Shown here: piece by piece, positions 16,659 to 25,839 of the stretch
Layout: the number at the start of each line of letters is the position of its first letter
Position numbering within the stretch: the stretch's first letter is position 1
Source: Aquabacterium humicola
GTDB lineage: Bacteria; Pseudomonadota; Gammaproteobacteria; Burkholderiales; Burkholderiaceae_C
Assembly (NCBI RefSeq): GCF_030167915.1
Contig: NZ_JARGNB010000001.1
Span: 372,001-436,000 of the forward strand
DNA: 64,000 nt
Direction of reading: 5' to 3'
Notes under the pieces: generated by a model
Database searches by the model: none
What the model saw: the letters and a program-made list of their open reading frames with translations, nothing else
Told to the model about the DNA's origin: nothing
Position numbers and translations under genes: made by a program

Positions 16659-17738
16659 ATGGAACGTCGTTCCTTCGTTCGTAGCGCCGGTCTCGCCGGC
16701 GTCCTGGCAGCAGGCGTCGCCCCGGCGGTGCATGCGCAGGCCACGATCCGCTGGCGCCTCGCGTCGAGCTTCCCGAAATCGCTGGACACCATCTTCGGCG
16801 CGGCCGATGTCTTCGCGAAGAAGGTCAGCGAACTGTCGGGCGGCAAGTTCACCATCAGCACGCACGCCGGCGGTGAACTGATGCCTCCGTTCGGCGTCGT
16901 CGACGGCGTGCAGAACGGCACCGTCGAAGTCGCGCACACCGCGCCGTACTACTTCTTCGGCAAGGACGAGACCTTCGCGATCGGCTGCGCGATCCCGTTC
17001 GGCCTGAATTCGCGCCAGATGACCGCGTGGATGGTCGAAGGCAACGGCCTGAAGCTGATGCGCGAGTTCTACAAGCAGTACAACATCGTCAACTTCCTCG
17101 GCGGCAATACCGGCGCGCAGATGGGCGGCTGGTACCGCAAGGAGATCAAGTCGATCGCCGACGTCAAGGGCATGAAGATGCGCATCGGCGGCTTCGCCGG
17201 CAAGGTCTTCGAGAAGCTCGGTGGCGTGCCGCAGAACATTCCCGGCGGCGAGATCTACCAGTCGCTGGAGAAGGGCACGATCGACGCGGCCGAGTGGGTG
17301 GGCCCGTACGACGACCAGAAGCTCGGCTTCAACAAGGTGGCGCCGTACTACTACTACCCCGGCTGGTGGGAAGGCGGCCCGCAGCTGGACTTCTTCGTCA
17401 ACAGCAAGGCCTACGAGGGCCTCTCATCGGAGAACAAGGCCATCATCGAGTGCGCCGCCGCGGTGGCCCACGTCGACATGCAGGCCAAGTACGACGCGAA
17501 GAACCCCGCCGCGCTGAAGCAGCTGGTGGCCGCCGGCACGAAGCTGTTCCGCTTCCCGAAGGACGTGCTCGAGGCCGCGTTCAAGGAGTCGATGGCCCTG
17601 TACAGCGACATCTCCGGCAAGAACCCGAACTGGAAGAAGGTCTACGAGGACTACGCCGCGTTCCGCCGCGACCAGAACCTGTGGTTCCGTTTCGCCGAAG
17701 CCGGCTTCGACGACTTCATGCAGTCGCAGAAGCTGTAA
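16659..17738 (+). CDS. TRAP transporter solute-binding protein (DctP family), orphan
   Basis: A 359-residue periplasmic binding protein for a carboxylate-type substrate, part of a Na+-driven TRAP system. The N-terminus has a twin-arginine-like motif (RRSFVR) and a cleavage site after VHA-QA. Family features are WRLASSFPKSLDTIFGAADVFAKKVSELSGGKF near the start, the conserved Arg in KMRIGGFAGKVFEKLGG that binds carboxylates, and EWVGPYDDQKLGF. It resembles the group annotated for mannitol/chloroaromatic or 2-oxo-acid uptake. No DctQ or DctM membrane subunit is adjacent; a terminator follows. An ATG two codons earlier (16653) is equally possible. Confidence 0.92.
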   Translation: MERRSFVRSAGLAGVLAAGVAPAVHAQATIRWRLASSFPKSLDTIFGAADVFAKKVSELSGGKFTISTHAGGELMPPFGVVDGVQNGTVEVAHTAPYYFFGKDETFAIGCAIPFGLNSRQMTAWMVEGNGLKLMREFYKQYNIVNFLGGNTGAQMGGWYRKEIKSIADVKGMKMRIGGFAGKVFEKLGGVPQNIPGGEIYQSLEKGTIDAAEWVGPYDDQKLGFNKVAPYYYYPGWWEGGPQLDFFVNSKAYEGLSSENKAIIECAAAVAHVDMQAKYDAKNPAALKQLVAAGTKLFRFPKDVLEAAFKESMALYSDISGKNPNWKKVYEDYAAFRRDQNLWFRFAEAGFDDFMQSQKL

Positions 17739-17773
17739 GCCGGCGGCACGGTCGTCATCGACCGTCGCCCCAG

Positions 17774-17813
17774 CGGCCCCGCTCGCCGACCTGGCGGCGG
17801 GGCCGTGTTCTTT
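17774..17813 (+). terminator. Rho-independent terminator after the TRAP receptor gene
   Basis: A 9-base perfect stem, CGGCCCCGC (17774-17782) with GCGGGGCCG (17797-17805), with a 14-base loop, followed by TGTTCTTT. It lies 36 bases after the stop codon. Confidence 0.8.
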
Positions 17814-17964
17814 GCGACTGCCGCAAGAGCGAATTGACATCGTTCAAGATGGCCGGCTGCCGACAAGAACTCCTGACACGATGCCGTGTGCACTCCCCGC
17901 TTTTGATGGCTCCAGATGCGGCCCCGCCTGCCGACAGTGAGCATCAGGGAGGTGCGAAGCGCAC

Positions 17965-19296
17965 ATGGTCGACGAAACGCCGAGCGTCAACGAGCACTAT
18001 CTGGACCGTGTCGTCGAGGTCTCCGAGACCACGACCGTCGAGGCGATCGAGGACATCGTCAGCGGCAACGGCATCAAGCTGGTCGCCAAGGGCGCGCAGA
18101 TCGACGCGCGGGTGCGCGACCGGCTGCTGCAGCACAAGCTGCGCAAGCCCCTGGAGACCTCGGTGCGTGTCGTCGATGGCGTCGCCAGCCGGCCGATGGA
18201 GAAGGTGGCCGACCTGCTGTTCGGCCGCCATGCACTGCTGGCGGGCGTGTGCGGCGAGGCCGGCAAGCGGGCCGTCGCCGCGGCGCTGCGCGAGCTGCGG
18301 CTGAGCACGCCGCTGGAGTCCTTGCTCAGCGTCTACGCGGCGCAGGGCCCGCAGAAGCTCGAGCATGCGGTCGGCGTCGGCCTGCTCGCCGCGGCGCTGA
18401 TGCACGAGCTGGCGCCGGCCGACGCGGCAAGCCGCCACACGCTGCTGGTCGCCGGCCTGTTGCACGACGCCGGCGAGCTCTACATCGATCCCGCGATCCT
18501 GCGCCCGGGCCTGCGACTGACGCACGAGCAGTGGAAGCACATCGCCGCGCACCCGATCGTCGCCGCGCGCGTGCTGCGCGAGATGCCGGGTGCCGGCCCC
18601 GCCGTGGCCGACGCGGTGCTGAACCACCACGAGCGGCTCGACGGCTTCGGCTACCCGCAGGGACTCGCCGGCCCGAAGTTGCCGCTGGCGGGCCAGGTGC
18701 TGGGACTGGCCGAGATGCTGATGGGCGTCATCGAGTCCGGCCGCAGCCCAGGCGAACGCGCGTCGGTCGCGGTCAAGCTGATCCCGGGCGAATTCGACCG
18801 CCGGCTGCTCGGCCGCGTGGCGTCGATCGCCCGGGTCGTCGGGGTCTCGGATGTCGCTGCGGGCGACCAGGCGCCAGTGCAGCCCGACGAACTCGCGGCG
18901 CACGCGGTCCGGCTGGCCGCTGCGCTGAACGGACTCAACGACCTGCGTGCGACGGTCGAGCGCCGCGTCGTCCGTGCCAGCGCAGCGCTGCAGGCGCTGC
19001 TGGAGCATGCGATCGAGCGCTGCCGGCGAATCCGCATGGCCTACTCCAGCACCGGCCTCGACTTCCTCGACATCGACGCAATGCGTGCGCAGGTGGCTGC
19101 GATGGACGCGCGCACGCACTGCGAAATCGCGATCGTGATGCGCGAAGTCGAGTGGCGGCTGCGCGAGGTCGAGCGCGAGGCGCGCATCCGCGCCGAGCGC
19201 TTGCCACCGGGCGAGAGAGTGCTGGTGCGGCAGCTGATCGACGATGCGAAGGAAGCGGCGCGGCGCGCGACGGATGCCGCGCTGGCCGTGTCCTGA
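17965..19296 (+). CDS. HD-GYP domain protein, putative cyclic-di-GMP phosphodiesterase
   Basis: A 443-residue cytoplasmic protein. The first 120 residues form a separate domain without a known receiver or PAS motif. The HD-GYP core follows: the HAVGVGLLAAALMHE helix, LLHDAGE with the HD pair at 167-168, His in IAAHPIVAARVL, and NHHERLDGFGYPQGL with GYP at 229-231. These are the metal- and substrate-binding residues of the family, so hydrolysis of cyclic-di-GMP is likely. The C-terminal 130 residues are helical and charged (possible coiled coil). It is a single-gene unit between a terminator and a leftward tRNA gene. Its input signal is unknown. Confidence 0.85.
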   Translation: MVDETPSVNEHYLDRVVEVSETTTVEAIEDIVSGNGIKLVAKGAQIDARVRDRLLQHKLRKPLETSVRVVDGVASRPMEKVADLLFGRHALLAGVCGEAGKRAVAAALRELRLSTPLESLLSVYAAQGPQKLEHAVGVGLLAAALMHELAPADAASRHTLLVAGLLHDAGELYIDPAILRPGLRLTHEQWKHIAAHPIVAARVLREMPGAGPAVADAVLNHHERLDGFGYPQGLAGPKLPLAGQVLGLAEMLMGVIESGRSPGERASVAVKLIPGEFDRRLLGRVASIARVVGVSDVAAGDQAPVQPDELAAHAVRLAAALNGLNDLRATVERRVVRASAALQALLEHAIERCRRIRMAYSSTGLDFLDIDAMRAQVAAMDARTHCEIAIVMREVEWRLREVEREARIRAERLPPGERVLVRQLIDDAKEAARRATDAALAVS

Positions 19297-19334
19297 AACC
19301 GCTGGCCGGGTGGCACATGGGCTCCACAAAGCAA

Positions 19335-19362
19335 GAGGGCCCGGACGTGCGTCCGGGCCCTC
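19335..19362 (-). terminator. Terminator of the tRNA-Thr gene
   Basis: A perfect 12-base stem, GAGGGCCCGGAC with GTCCGGGCCCTC, around a 4-base loop. On the minus strand it is followed by TTGCTTTG, so it best fits termination of the leftward tRNA transcript. It also lies 38 bases after the rightward HD-GYP gene and could serve both. Confidence 0.8.
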
Positions 19363-19374
19363 GGGCTTGAATCA

Positions 19375-19450
19375 TGGTGCCGGTGAAGAGAGTCGAACTC
19401 CCGACCTTCGCATTACGAATGCGCTGCTCTACCAACTGAGCTACACCGGC
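19375..19450 (-). tRNA. tRNA-Thr (CGT)
   Basis: A 76-base cloverleaf including the encoded CCA end (19377-19375). The minus strand begins GCCGGTGTAGCTCAGTTGG and has the acceptor pair GCCGGTG/CACCGGC, the D-arm, a T-arm with GTTCGACTC, and an anticodon loop TTCGTAA. The anticodon CGT is at 19417-19415, reading ACG threonine codons, a major codon in a GC-rich genome. No integrase or repeated tRNA 3' end lies nearby. Confidence 0.97.
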
Positions 19451-19521
19451 ACGGTGAAACGCGGAGTATAGAGGATTTTTCGCGGCGCCTTGTCGCCGCC
19501 CGCTCCGCGATCAGGCAACGA

Positions 19522-20525
<1,004 letters not shown>

Positions 20526-20529
<4 letters not shown>

Positions 20530-23252
20530 GCGGCGGCAGGGGCAGGGGCGGGTTCGGGCGCCGATTCGAGGGCCTTGGTGACGATCTCGCGCACGTCCGG
20601 GCTCAAGTCGACCTTGGCCGCGACGCGGGCGATGGCTTCGCGGGCGGCGCCGCGCAGCGGCTCGGCGAGGTGGGTCCAGCGGTCCATCGCGCGGGCGATG
20701 CGCGAGGCGATCTGCGGATTGATCGCGTCCAGCTCGAGCACGCGGTCGGCCCAGAACACGTAGCCGGCAGCATCGCCGCGGTGGAAGGCGGCCGGGTTGC
20801 TGTGGCAGAACGCGCCGATCAGGCTGCGCGCGCGGTTCGGGTTCTTGAGCGTGAAGTCGGCATGCTTCATCAGCGCCTTGACGCGGCGGAATACGCTGCC
20901 GGCCTGTTCGCCGAGCGGCTCCGGCGCCATCGCCTGCAGCGAGAACCACTTGTCGATGACCAGCGCATCGTCGGCGAACAGCGCGTGGAAGTGGTCGAGC
21001 GCGGCCTCGGCGAGGTGCGAGTGCGCGACCACCAGCGCCTCCAGCGCGCCGAAGCGGTCGGTCATCTGGCCCGCGTCCTTCACGCGTTGGTAGGCGCGGC
21101 CCTGCCAGACCGGGTCGCCCATCTCCACCGCATGCAGCACCAGGTTGCGCAGCGCCAGGTTGGCCAGCGCGCGGCGGCCGGCCTGTTGCGCGTCGGGCCG
21201 GTAGCCTTCGCGCACCTGGTGCTGTTCCCAGGCCCAGACCCAGTCGGCATGCAGGCGCGCGGCGAGCTGCCGGCGCATCAGCTCGCGCACGACGTGGATG
21301 CGCTGCGGGTCGACGCTCGCGCACTGCTCGGCGACGTAGGCCTCGCTCGGCAGCGTCAGCACCAGTTCCTTGAACGCGGCGTCGAGCGACGGATGGCGCA
21401 GCACGCTGCGCATCGCCTCGATGAAGGCCTCGTCGAGCACGGCCTCCGACGCGCGGTGCTCGACCGCCTGCAGCATGCGGTTCAACGCCAAGCGCTGGCC
21501 GGCTTCCCAGCGGTTGAACGGGTCGTGGTCGTGCTTCAGCAGCTGCAGCAGCGATGCGTCGTCGAGCCCGTCGCGCAGCAGCACCGGCGCCGACAGCCCT
21601 CGCAGCAGCGAGGGCACCACCGGCACGTCGATGTTGACGAAGCGGAAGGCCTGCACGGTGTCGGTCAGCACCAGCACGCGCTCGGTGCCGGTCGGCGCGG
21701 TCTCGTCCTCCAGCTGCAGTGGCATCGCGCGGCCGGCGGCATCGACCAGGCCCATCGCGACCGGGATCACGTAGGCATGCTTGTCGGCCTGGCCGGGCGA
21801 GGGCGCCCAGGTCTGGCGCAAGGTCAGCGTGAAGGTCTGCGTCGGCGCGTCGAAGATGCCTTCGGCGTGCAGCGTCGGCGTGCCGGCCTGCGCGTACCAG
21901 CGCTTGAACTGCGTCAGGTGGGCGGCCAGCGCGCTGCCGGGGTTGGCGTCGGCGATGGCCTGCGCGAAGTCGTCGCAGGTCACGGCCTGGCCGTCGTGGC
22001 GCTGGAAGTACAGGTCCATGCCGCGGCGGAAGCCCTCGCGGCCGACCAGCGTGGCCATCATGCGCACGACCTCGGCGCCCTTCTCGTAGACCGTGGCGGT
22101 GTAGAAGTTGTTGATCTCGACGTAGCTGTCGGGGCGCACCGGGTGCGCCATCGCGCCGGCGTCCTCGGGGAACTGCGCGGCGCGCAGGCCGCGCACGTCG
22201 TCGATGCGGCGCACCGCGCGCGCCGACGGCGAGCCCGCCATGTCGGCCGAGAACTCCTGGTCGCGATAGACCGTCAGGCCTTCCTTCAGCGACAGCTGGA
22301 ACCAGTCGCGGCAGGTGATGCGGTTGCCGGTCCAGTTGTGGAAGTACTCGTGACCGACGACGCTCTCGATGCCGAGGAAGTCGCTGTCGGTCGCGGTCGC
22401 GGGGCTGGCCAGGACGTACTTCGTATTGAAGATGTTCAGGCCCTTGTTCTCCATCGCGCCCATGTTGAAGTCGCCGACGGCGACGACCATGAAGCGCTCG
22501 AGGTCCAGCGACAGGCCGAAGCGGGCTTCGTCCCACGCCACCGACGCGATCAGCGAGTTCATCGCGTGTTCGGTCTTGTCGAGGTCGCCGCGGCGCACGT
22601 AGACCTGCAGCAGGTGGTCGCGGCCGGCGCGCGAGCGGATGCGCTGCTCGCGCGCGACGAGGTCGGCCGCGACCAGCGCGAACAGGTAGCTCGGCTTCGG
22701 GAAGGGGTCGTGCCACTTCGCGCAATGGCGGCCGCCGTCGAGGTCCTTCTGCTCGAGCAGGTTGCCGTTGGACAGCAGCACCGGGTACTTCGCCTTGTCC
22801 GCGCGCAGGGTCACCGTGTAGACCGCCATCACGTCCGGCCGGTCGAGGAAGTAGGTGATGCGGCGGAAGCCTTCGGCCTCGCACTGGGTGAAGAAGCCGC
22901 CGCCCGAGGTGTACAGGCCCGACAGCGCGGTGTTCTTCTCGGGCGAGATCGCGTTGCGGATCTCGAGGGTGAAGGCGGCATCGGCCGGCGGGTTGTCGAT
23001 CACCAACTGGCCGGGCTCGTGGCGGAACGAGACGCTCTCGCCGTTGGCCAGCACGCGCAGCAGGTTGAGCTCCTCGCCGTCGAGCTTCAGCGGCTGGCCT
23101 TCGGGGGCCGACGCATTGCGCTCGATCTGCAGCTTGCTGGTGACGATCGTCTTGGCCGGATCGAGGTCGAAGGTGAGGTCGACGGAGCGGATCCAGAACG
23201 CCGGGGCCTGGTAGTCCTCGCGGCGGATCACGGTGGCGGGTCCTTCACGCAT
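20526..23252 (-). CDS. pepN: Aminopeptidase N
   Basis: A 908-residue M1-family zinc aminopeptidase that removes N-terminal residues from peptides in the cytoplasm. The exopeptidase motif [12 protein letters not shown] and the zinc site [13 protein letters not shown], with the second Glu in [18 protein letters not shown], are intact. N-terminal beta-domain (1-190), catalytic domain (about 190-440) and C-terminal helical superhelix follow in the usual order. The ATG at 23252 gives the family start ([14 protein letters not shown]). It is slightly longer than the E. coli protein (870). The last codon overlaps the fbp start. prfB lies 68 bases upstream on the same strand. Confidence 0.96.
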
Positions 23253-23320
23253 GGTGCTTGGTCTCCTTGGCGTCGCCCCGGGGGGGCCCGGTGGCGACTG
23301 GCTTCTTCTTCGGGCTGGAC

Positions 23321-24425
23321 TTACAGGCCCTGCTTCAGGCTGGCCTCGATGAAGGCATCGAGGTCGCCGTCGAGGACCTTCTGCGTATTCGAGATCTCGA
23401 CGTTGGTGCGCAGGTCCTTGATGCGGCTCTGGTCGAGCACGTAGCTGCGGATCTGGTGGCCCCAGCCGACGTCGGTCTTCGAGTCCTCGAGCTTCTGCTG
23501 CTCGGCCATCTGCTTGCGCATCTCGTGCTCGTACAGGCGCGAGCGCAGCATCTGCCAGGCCTCGTCGCGGTTGCGGTGCTGCGAACGGTCGTTCTGGCAC
23601 TGCACGACGATGCCGGTCGGGATGTGCGTCAGCCGCACCGCCGAGTCGGTCTTGTTGATGTGCTGGCCGCCGGCGCCGGAGGCGCGGAAGGTGTCGGTGC
23701 GCACGTCCGCCGGGTTGATCTCGATCTCGATCGAGTCGTCGACCTCGGGGTAGACGAACAGGCTGGCGAAGGACGTGTGCCGGCCGCCCGACGAGTCGAA
23801 CGGGCTCTTGCGCACCAGGCGGTGCACGCCGGTCTCGGTGCGCAGGTGGCCGAAGGCGTAGTCGCCCTCGACCTTCAGCGTGGCCGAGCGGATGCCGGCG
23901 ACGTCGCCCTCGGTCTCTTCCATCACTTCGGTCTTGAAGCCCTTGCGCTCGCAGTACTTCAGGTACTGGCGCAGCAGCATGCTGGCCCAGTCGCAGGCTT
24001 CGGTGCCGCCGGCGCCGGCCTGGATGTCGATGAAGCAGTTCGACGGGTCCGCCGGGTTGCTGAACATGCGCCGGAACTCGAGCTGCTCGACGGTCTCGCG
24101 CAGCGCGTGGGCCTCGGCCTCGATCGCCGCCAGGCCGTCGAAGTCCTCGTCGGCCTTCGACATGTCGTACAGCTCGATGTTGTCGGCGAGGTTGCTGGCC
24201 AGGTGGTCGATGGTCTCGACGACGGTTTCCAGCGACTTCTTCTCGCGGCCCAGCTCCTGGGCCCGCTTGGGTTCATTCCACACGCTCGGGTTCTCGAGCG
24301 CGGCGTTGACTTCGTTCAGCCGCAGCGATTTGCGGTCGTAGTCAAAGATACCCCCGGAGCTGCTCGGTACGGGCGCTCAGATCGGCGAGCAGCGAGCCGA
24401 TGGCGTTGACGCGTTCGATGTCCAT
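23321..24425 (-). CDS. prfB: Peptide chain release factor 2, made by programmed +1 frameshift
   Basis: Release factor 2 ends translation at UGA and UAA. It is encoded in two frames: the first 27 residues from ATG 24425 end at LRGYL and an in-frame TGA (24344-24342); a +1 shift skips the T at 24344 and continues at GAC (24343-24341) for 340 residues, giving 367 in total, the normal length. The second part has the ribosomal GGQ motif in [18 protein letters not shown] and the stop-codon tripeptide SPF in [15 protein letters not shown]. The frameshift makes RF2 level self-regulating. An upstream in-frame ATG (24461) is possible but not typical. Transcribed toward pepN. Confidence 0.96.
24341..24359 (-). 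promoter_or_regulatory. prfB programmed +1 frameshift site
   Basis: The minus strand reads CTC CGG GGG TAT CTT TGA C. The slippery CTT, the weak UGA stop followed by C, and a Shine-Dalgarno-like GGGGG three bases before CTT match the known RF2 autoregulatory site; only the base before the G-run differs from the common AGGGGG form. Confidence 0.95.
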
Positions 24426-24618
24426 GGTCTTGTCATTGGCGGAAAGCAAGAATTCTCGCATGGGGCTCCGGAGCGCCGACCCGGGCCCGGCCGGTGTCTT
24501 TCGCTGCACTGCATCTACGGGTTTGCCTGCCCCGAGCTTCACCGGAGCCGTGTCGGATTGTCAGAAAGTCGTAAGCGAGCGGGTCGACCCTGCGGCCAAC
24601 CTTACAGGAGGCTGTCGC

Positions 24619-24915
24619 GTGCTGCTGCTGGTGTCTTCGGTCAAGCTGGTCGCGGAGATCGCGTTGATGGCGCTGATCGGGCAATGGTTGCTCGGGCTGC
24701 TGGCCGGGGCCCGGCGCGACACGAACTTCTTCTACCAGCTGCTGCAGACGCTGACCTCGCCGTTCGTCAAGCTTGCGCGCATGCTGTCGCCGCGCATCGT
24801 GCTGGACCGCCACGTGCCGCTGGTGGCGTTCCTGCTGCTGTCCTTCGCCTGGCTGGTCGCGACCATCACACGGGTCTCGATCTGCCTTCAGATCGGAGTC
24901 GAACAATGTCGATGA
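24619..24915 (+). CDS. Small membrane protein, YggT-like layout, function unknown
   Basis: A 98-residue protein with two hydrophobic segments (about 8-28 and 68-88) around a loop with the pattern NFFYQLLQTLTSPFVKLARMLSP, which recalls half of a YggT repeat. The GTG at 24619 is preceded by a strong AGGAGG-like sequence eight bases upstream (24606-24610), so the start is well supported although it is not ATG. The 3' end overlaps the TPR gene by 10 bases, so the two are co-translated. I do not recognise a named function. Confidence 0.75.
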   Translation: MLLLVSSVKLVAEIALMALIGQWLLGLLAGARRDTNFFYQLLQTLTSPFVKLARMLSPRIVLDRHVPLVAFLLLSFAWLVATITRVSICLQIGVEQCR

Positions 24916-25487
24916 GGGACCAGGGCGGACTCGCCCATGTCGTGGCCAGGCTGCAGGCGATGGGCTGGCTGCTGGCCGGCCGGCCGGAGCAGGCGTGCGC
25001 GGTCTTCGACCGCATGCTGCAGGCGTGGCCGCAGGATGCCTATGCGCTGGCCAGCCGCGCGCACGTGCATGCCCAGGCCGGGCGCCGCGAAGCGGCGATC
25101 GCCGATGCGCAGGCGCTGGTGCACCACCATCCGCGGCGCAGCGCCGCCGACTGGTTTAACCTGGCCTACCTGCTGGAAGACGTGGGTCGCCTCGACGAGG
25201 CCGAGGCCGCGTTCCGGAGCGCGGTGGCGCTCGACCCCAAGCTCGACCGCGCCTGGTACGGCCTCGGCCTGACGCTGATCCGCCAGCAGCGCTACGACGA
25301 CGCCATCGCGGCGCTGAAGCGCAACACCGAACTGCAACCCATGAGTCCCTACGGCTGGTACCAGCTGGCCCGGGTGCACATGGATCGTCACGAGCCCGAG
25401 GAGACGCGCCGGATCATCCGGCATCTCCAGGGCTTCGAGCCCAAGGTCGCCGCGCAACTGCAGCGCGAGACCGGGCTGCAGCCGTGA
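24906..25487 (+). CDS. Tetratricopeptide repeat protein
   Basis: A 193-residue helical protein with about four TPR units from residue 15 onward; the clearest are YALASRAHVHAQAGRREAAIADAQALV, DWFNLAYLLEDVGRLDEAEAAFRSAVALDP and AWYGLGLTLIRQQRYDDAIAALKRNTELQP. There is no signal peptide, so it is probably cytoplasmic and acts through protein contacts. It begins inside the end of the small membrane protein gene, which suggests that the two act together. It lies 93 bases upstream of the symporter genes, so it may also belong to that locus. Confidence 0.85.
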   Translation: MSMRDQGGLAHVVARLQAMGWLLAGRPEQACAVFDRMLQAWPQDAYALASRAHVHAQAGRREAAIADAQALVHHHPRRSAADWFNLAYLLEDVGRLDEAEAAFRSAVALDPKLDRAWYGLGLTLIRQQRYDDAIAALKRNTELQPMSPYGWYQLARVHMDRHEPEETRRIIRHLQGFEPKVAAQLQRETGLQP

Positions 25488-25580
25488 CGGCAGCTTGAGG
25501 CGCGCTGACCGCCTGTTCCGGGTGTCGCGGGGGCCCGCAGAGCCTTGCGACGAGTTCGTTCAACCAACGAGGCGACTGCA

Positions 25581-25838
25581 ATGCAACTGACAGAGAAGCA
25601 CCGCCAGTACTGGTCGAAGAACCTGCGGATCACCGCGATTCTTCTGGCCATCTGGTTCGTCGTGACGTTTGTCGTCGGGTACTTCGCCCGCGAGCTGAGC
25701 TTCACGTTCTTTGGCTGGCCGTTCAGCTTCTGGGTCGGCGCCCAGGGTGCGCTGATCGTGTACTGCCTGATCATCTGGTACTACGCGCGGTACATGAACC
25801 GGCTGGACCAGGAACACGGCGTTGCCGAGGAGGAATGA
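25581..25838 (+). CDS. DUF4212 small subunit of a sodium/solute symporter
   Basis: An 85-residue inner-membrane protein with two membrane segments. The family signature is YWSKNLRITAILLAIWFVVTFVVGYF followed by FFGWPFSFWVGAQGALIVYCLIIWYYARYMNRLD. Proteins of this kind are encoded directly before a large SSS-family symporter of the VC_2705 group and are thought to be its partner. Here the large gene starts one base after the stop codon, so they form one unit. ATG 25581 is chosen; a longer in-frame start at 25545 adds only a basic stretch. Confidence 0.93.
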   Translation: MQLTEKHRQYWSKNLRITAILLAIWFVVTFVVGYFARELSFTFFGWPFSFWVGAQGALIVYCLIIWYYARYMNRLDQEHGVAEEE

Positions 25839-25839
25839 C

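Noticed and set aside
19322..19460. Integration site of a genomic island at tRNA-Thr
   Set aside because: No integrase, no second copy of the tRNA 3' end and only housekeeping genes on both sides.
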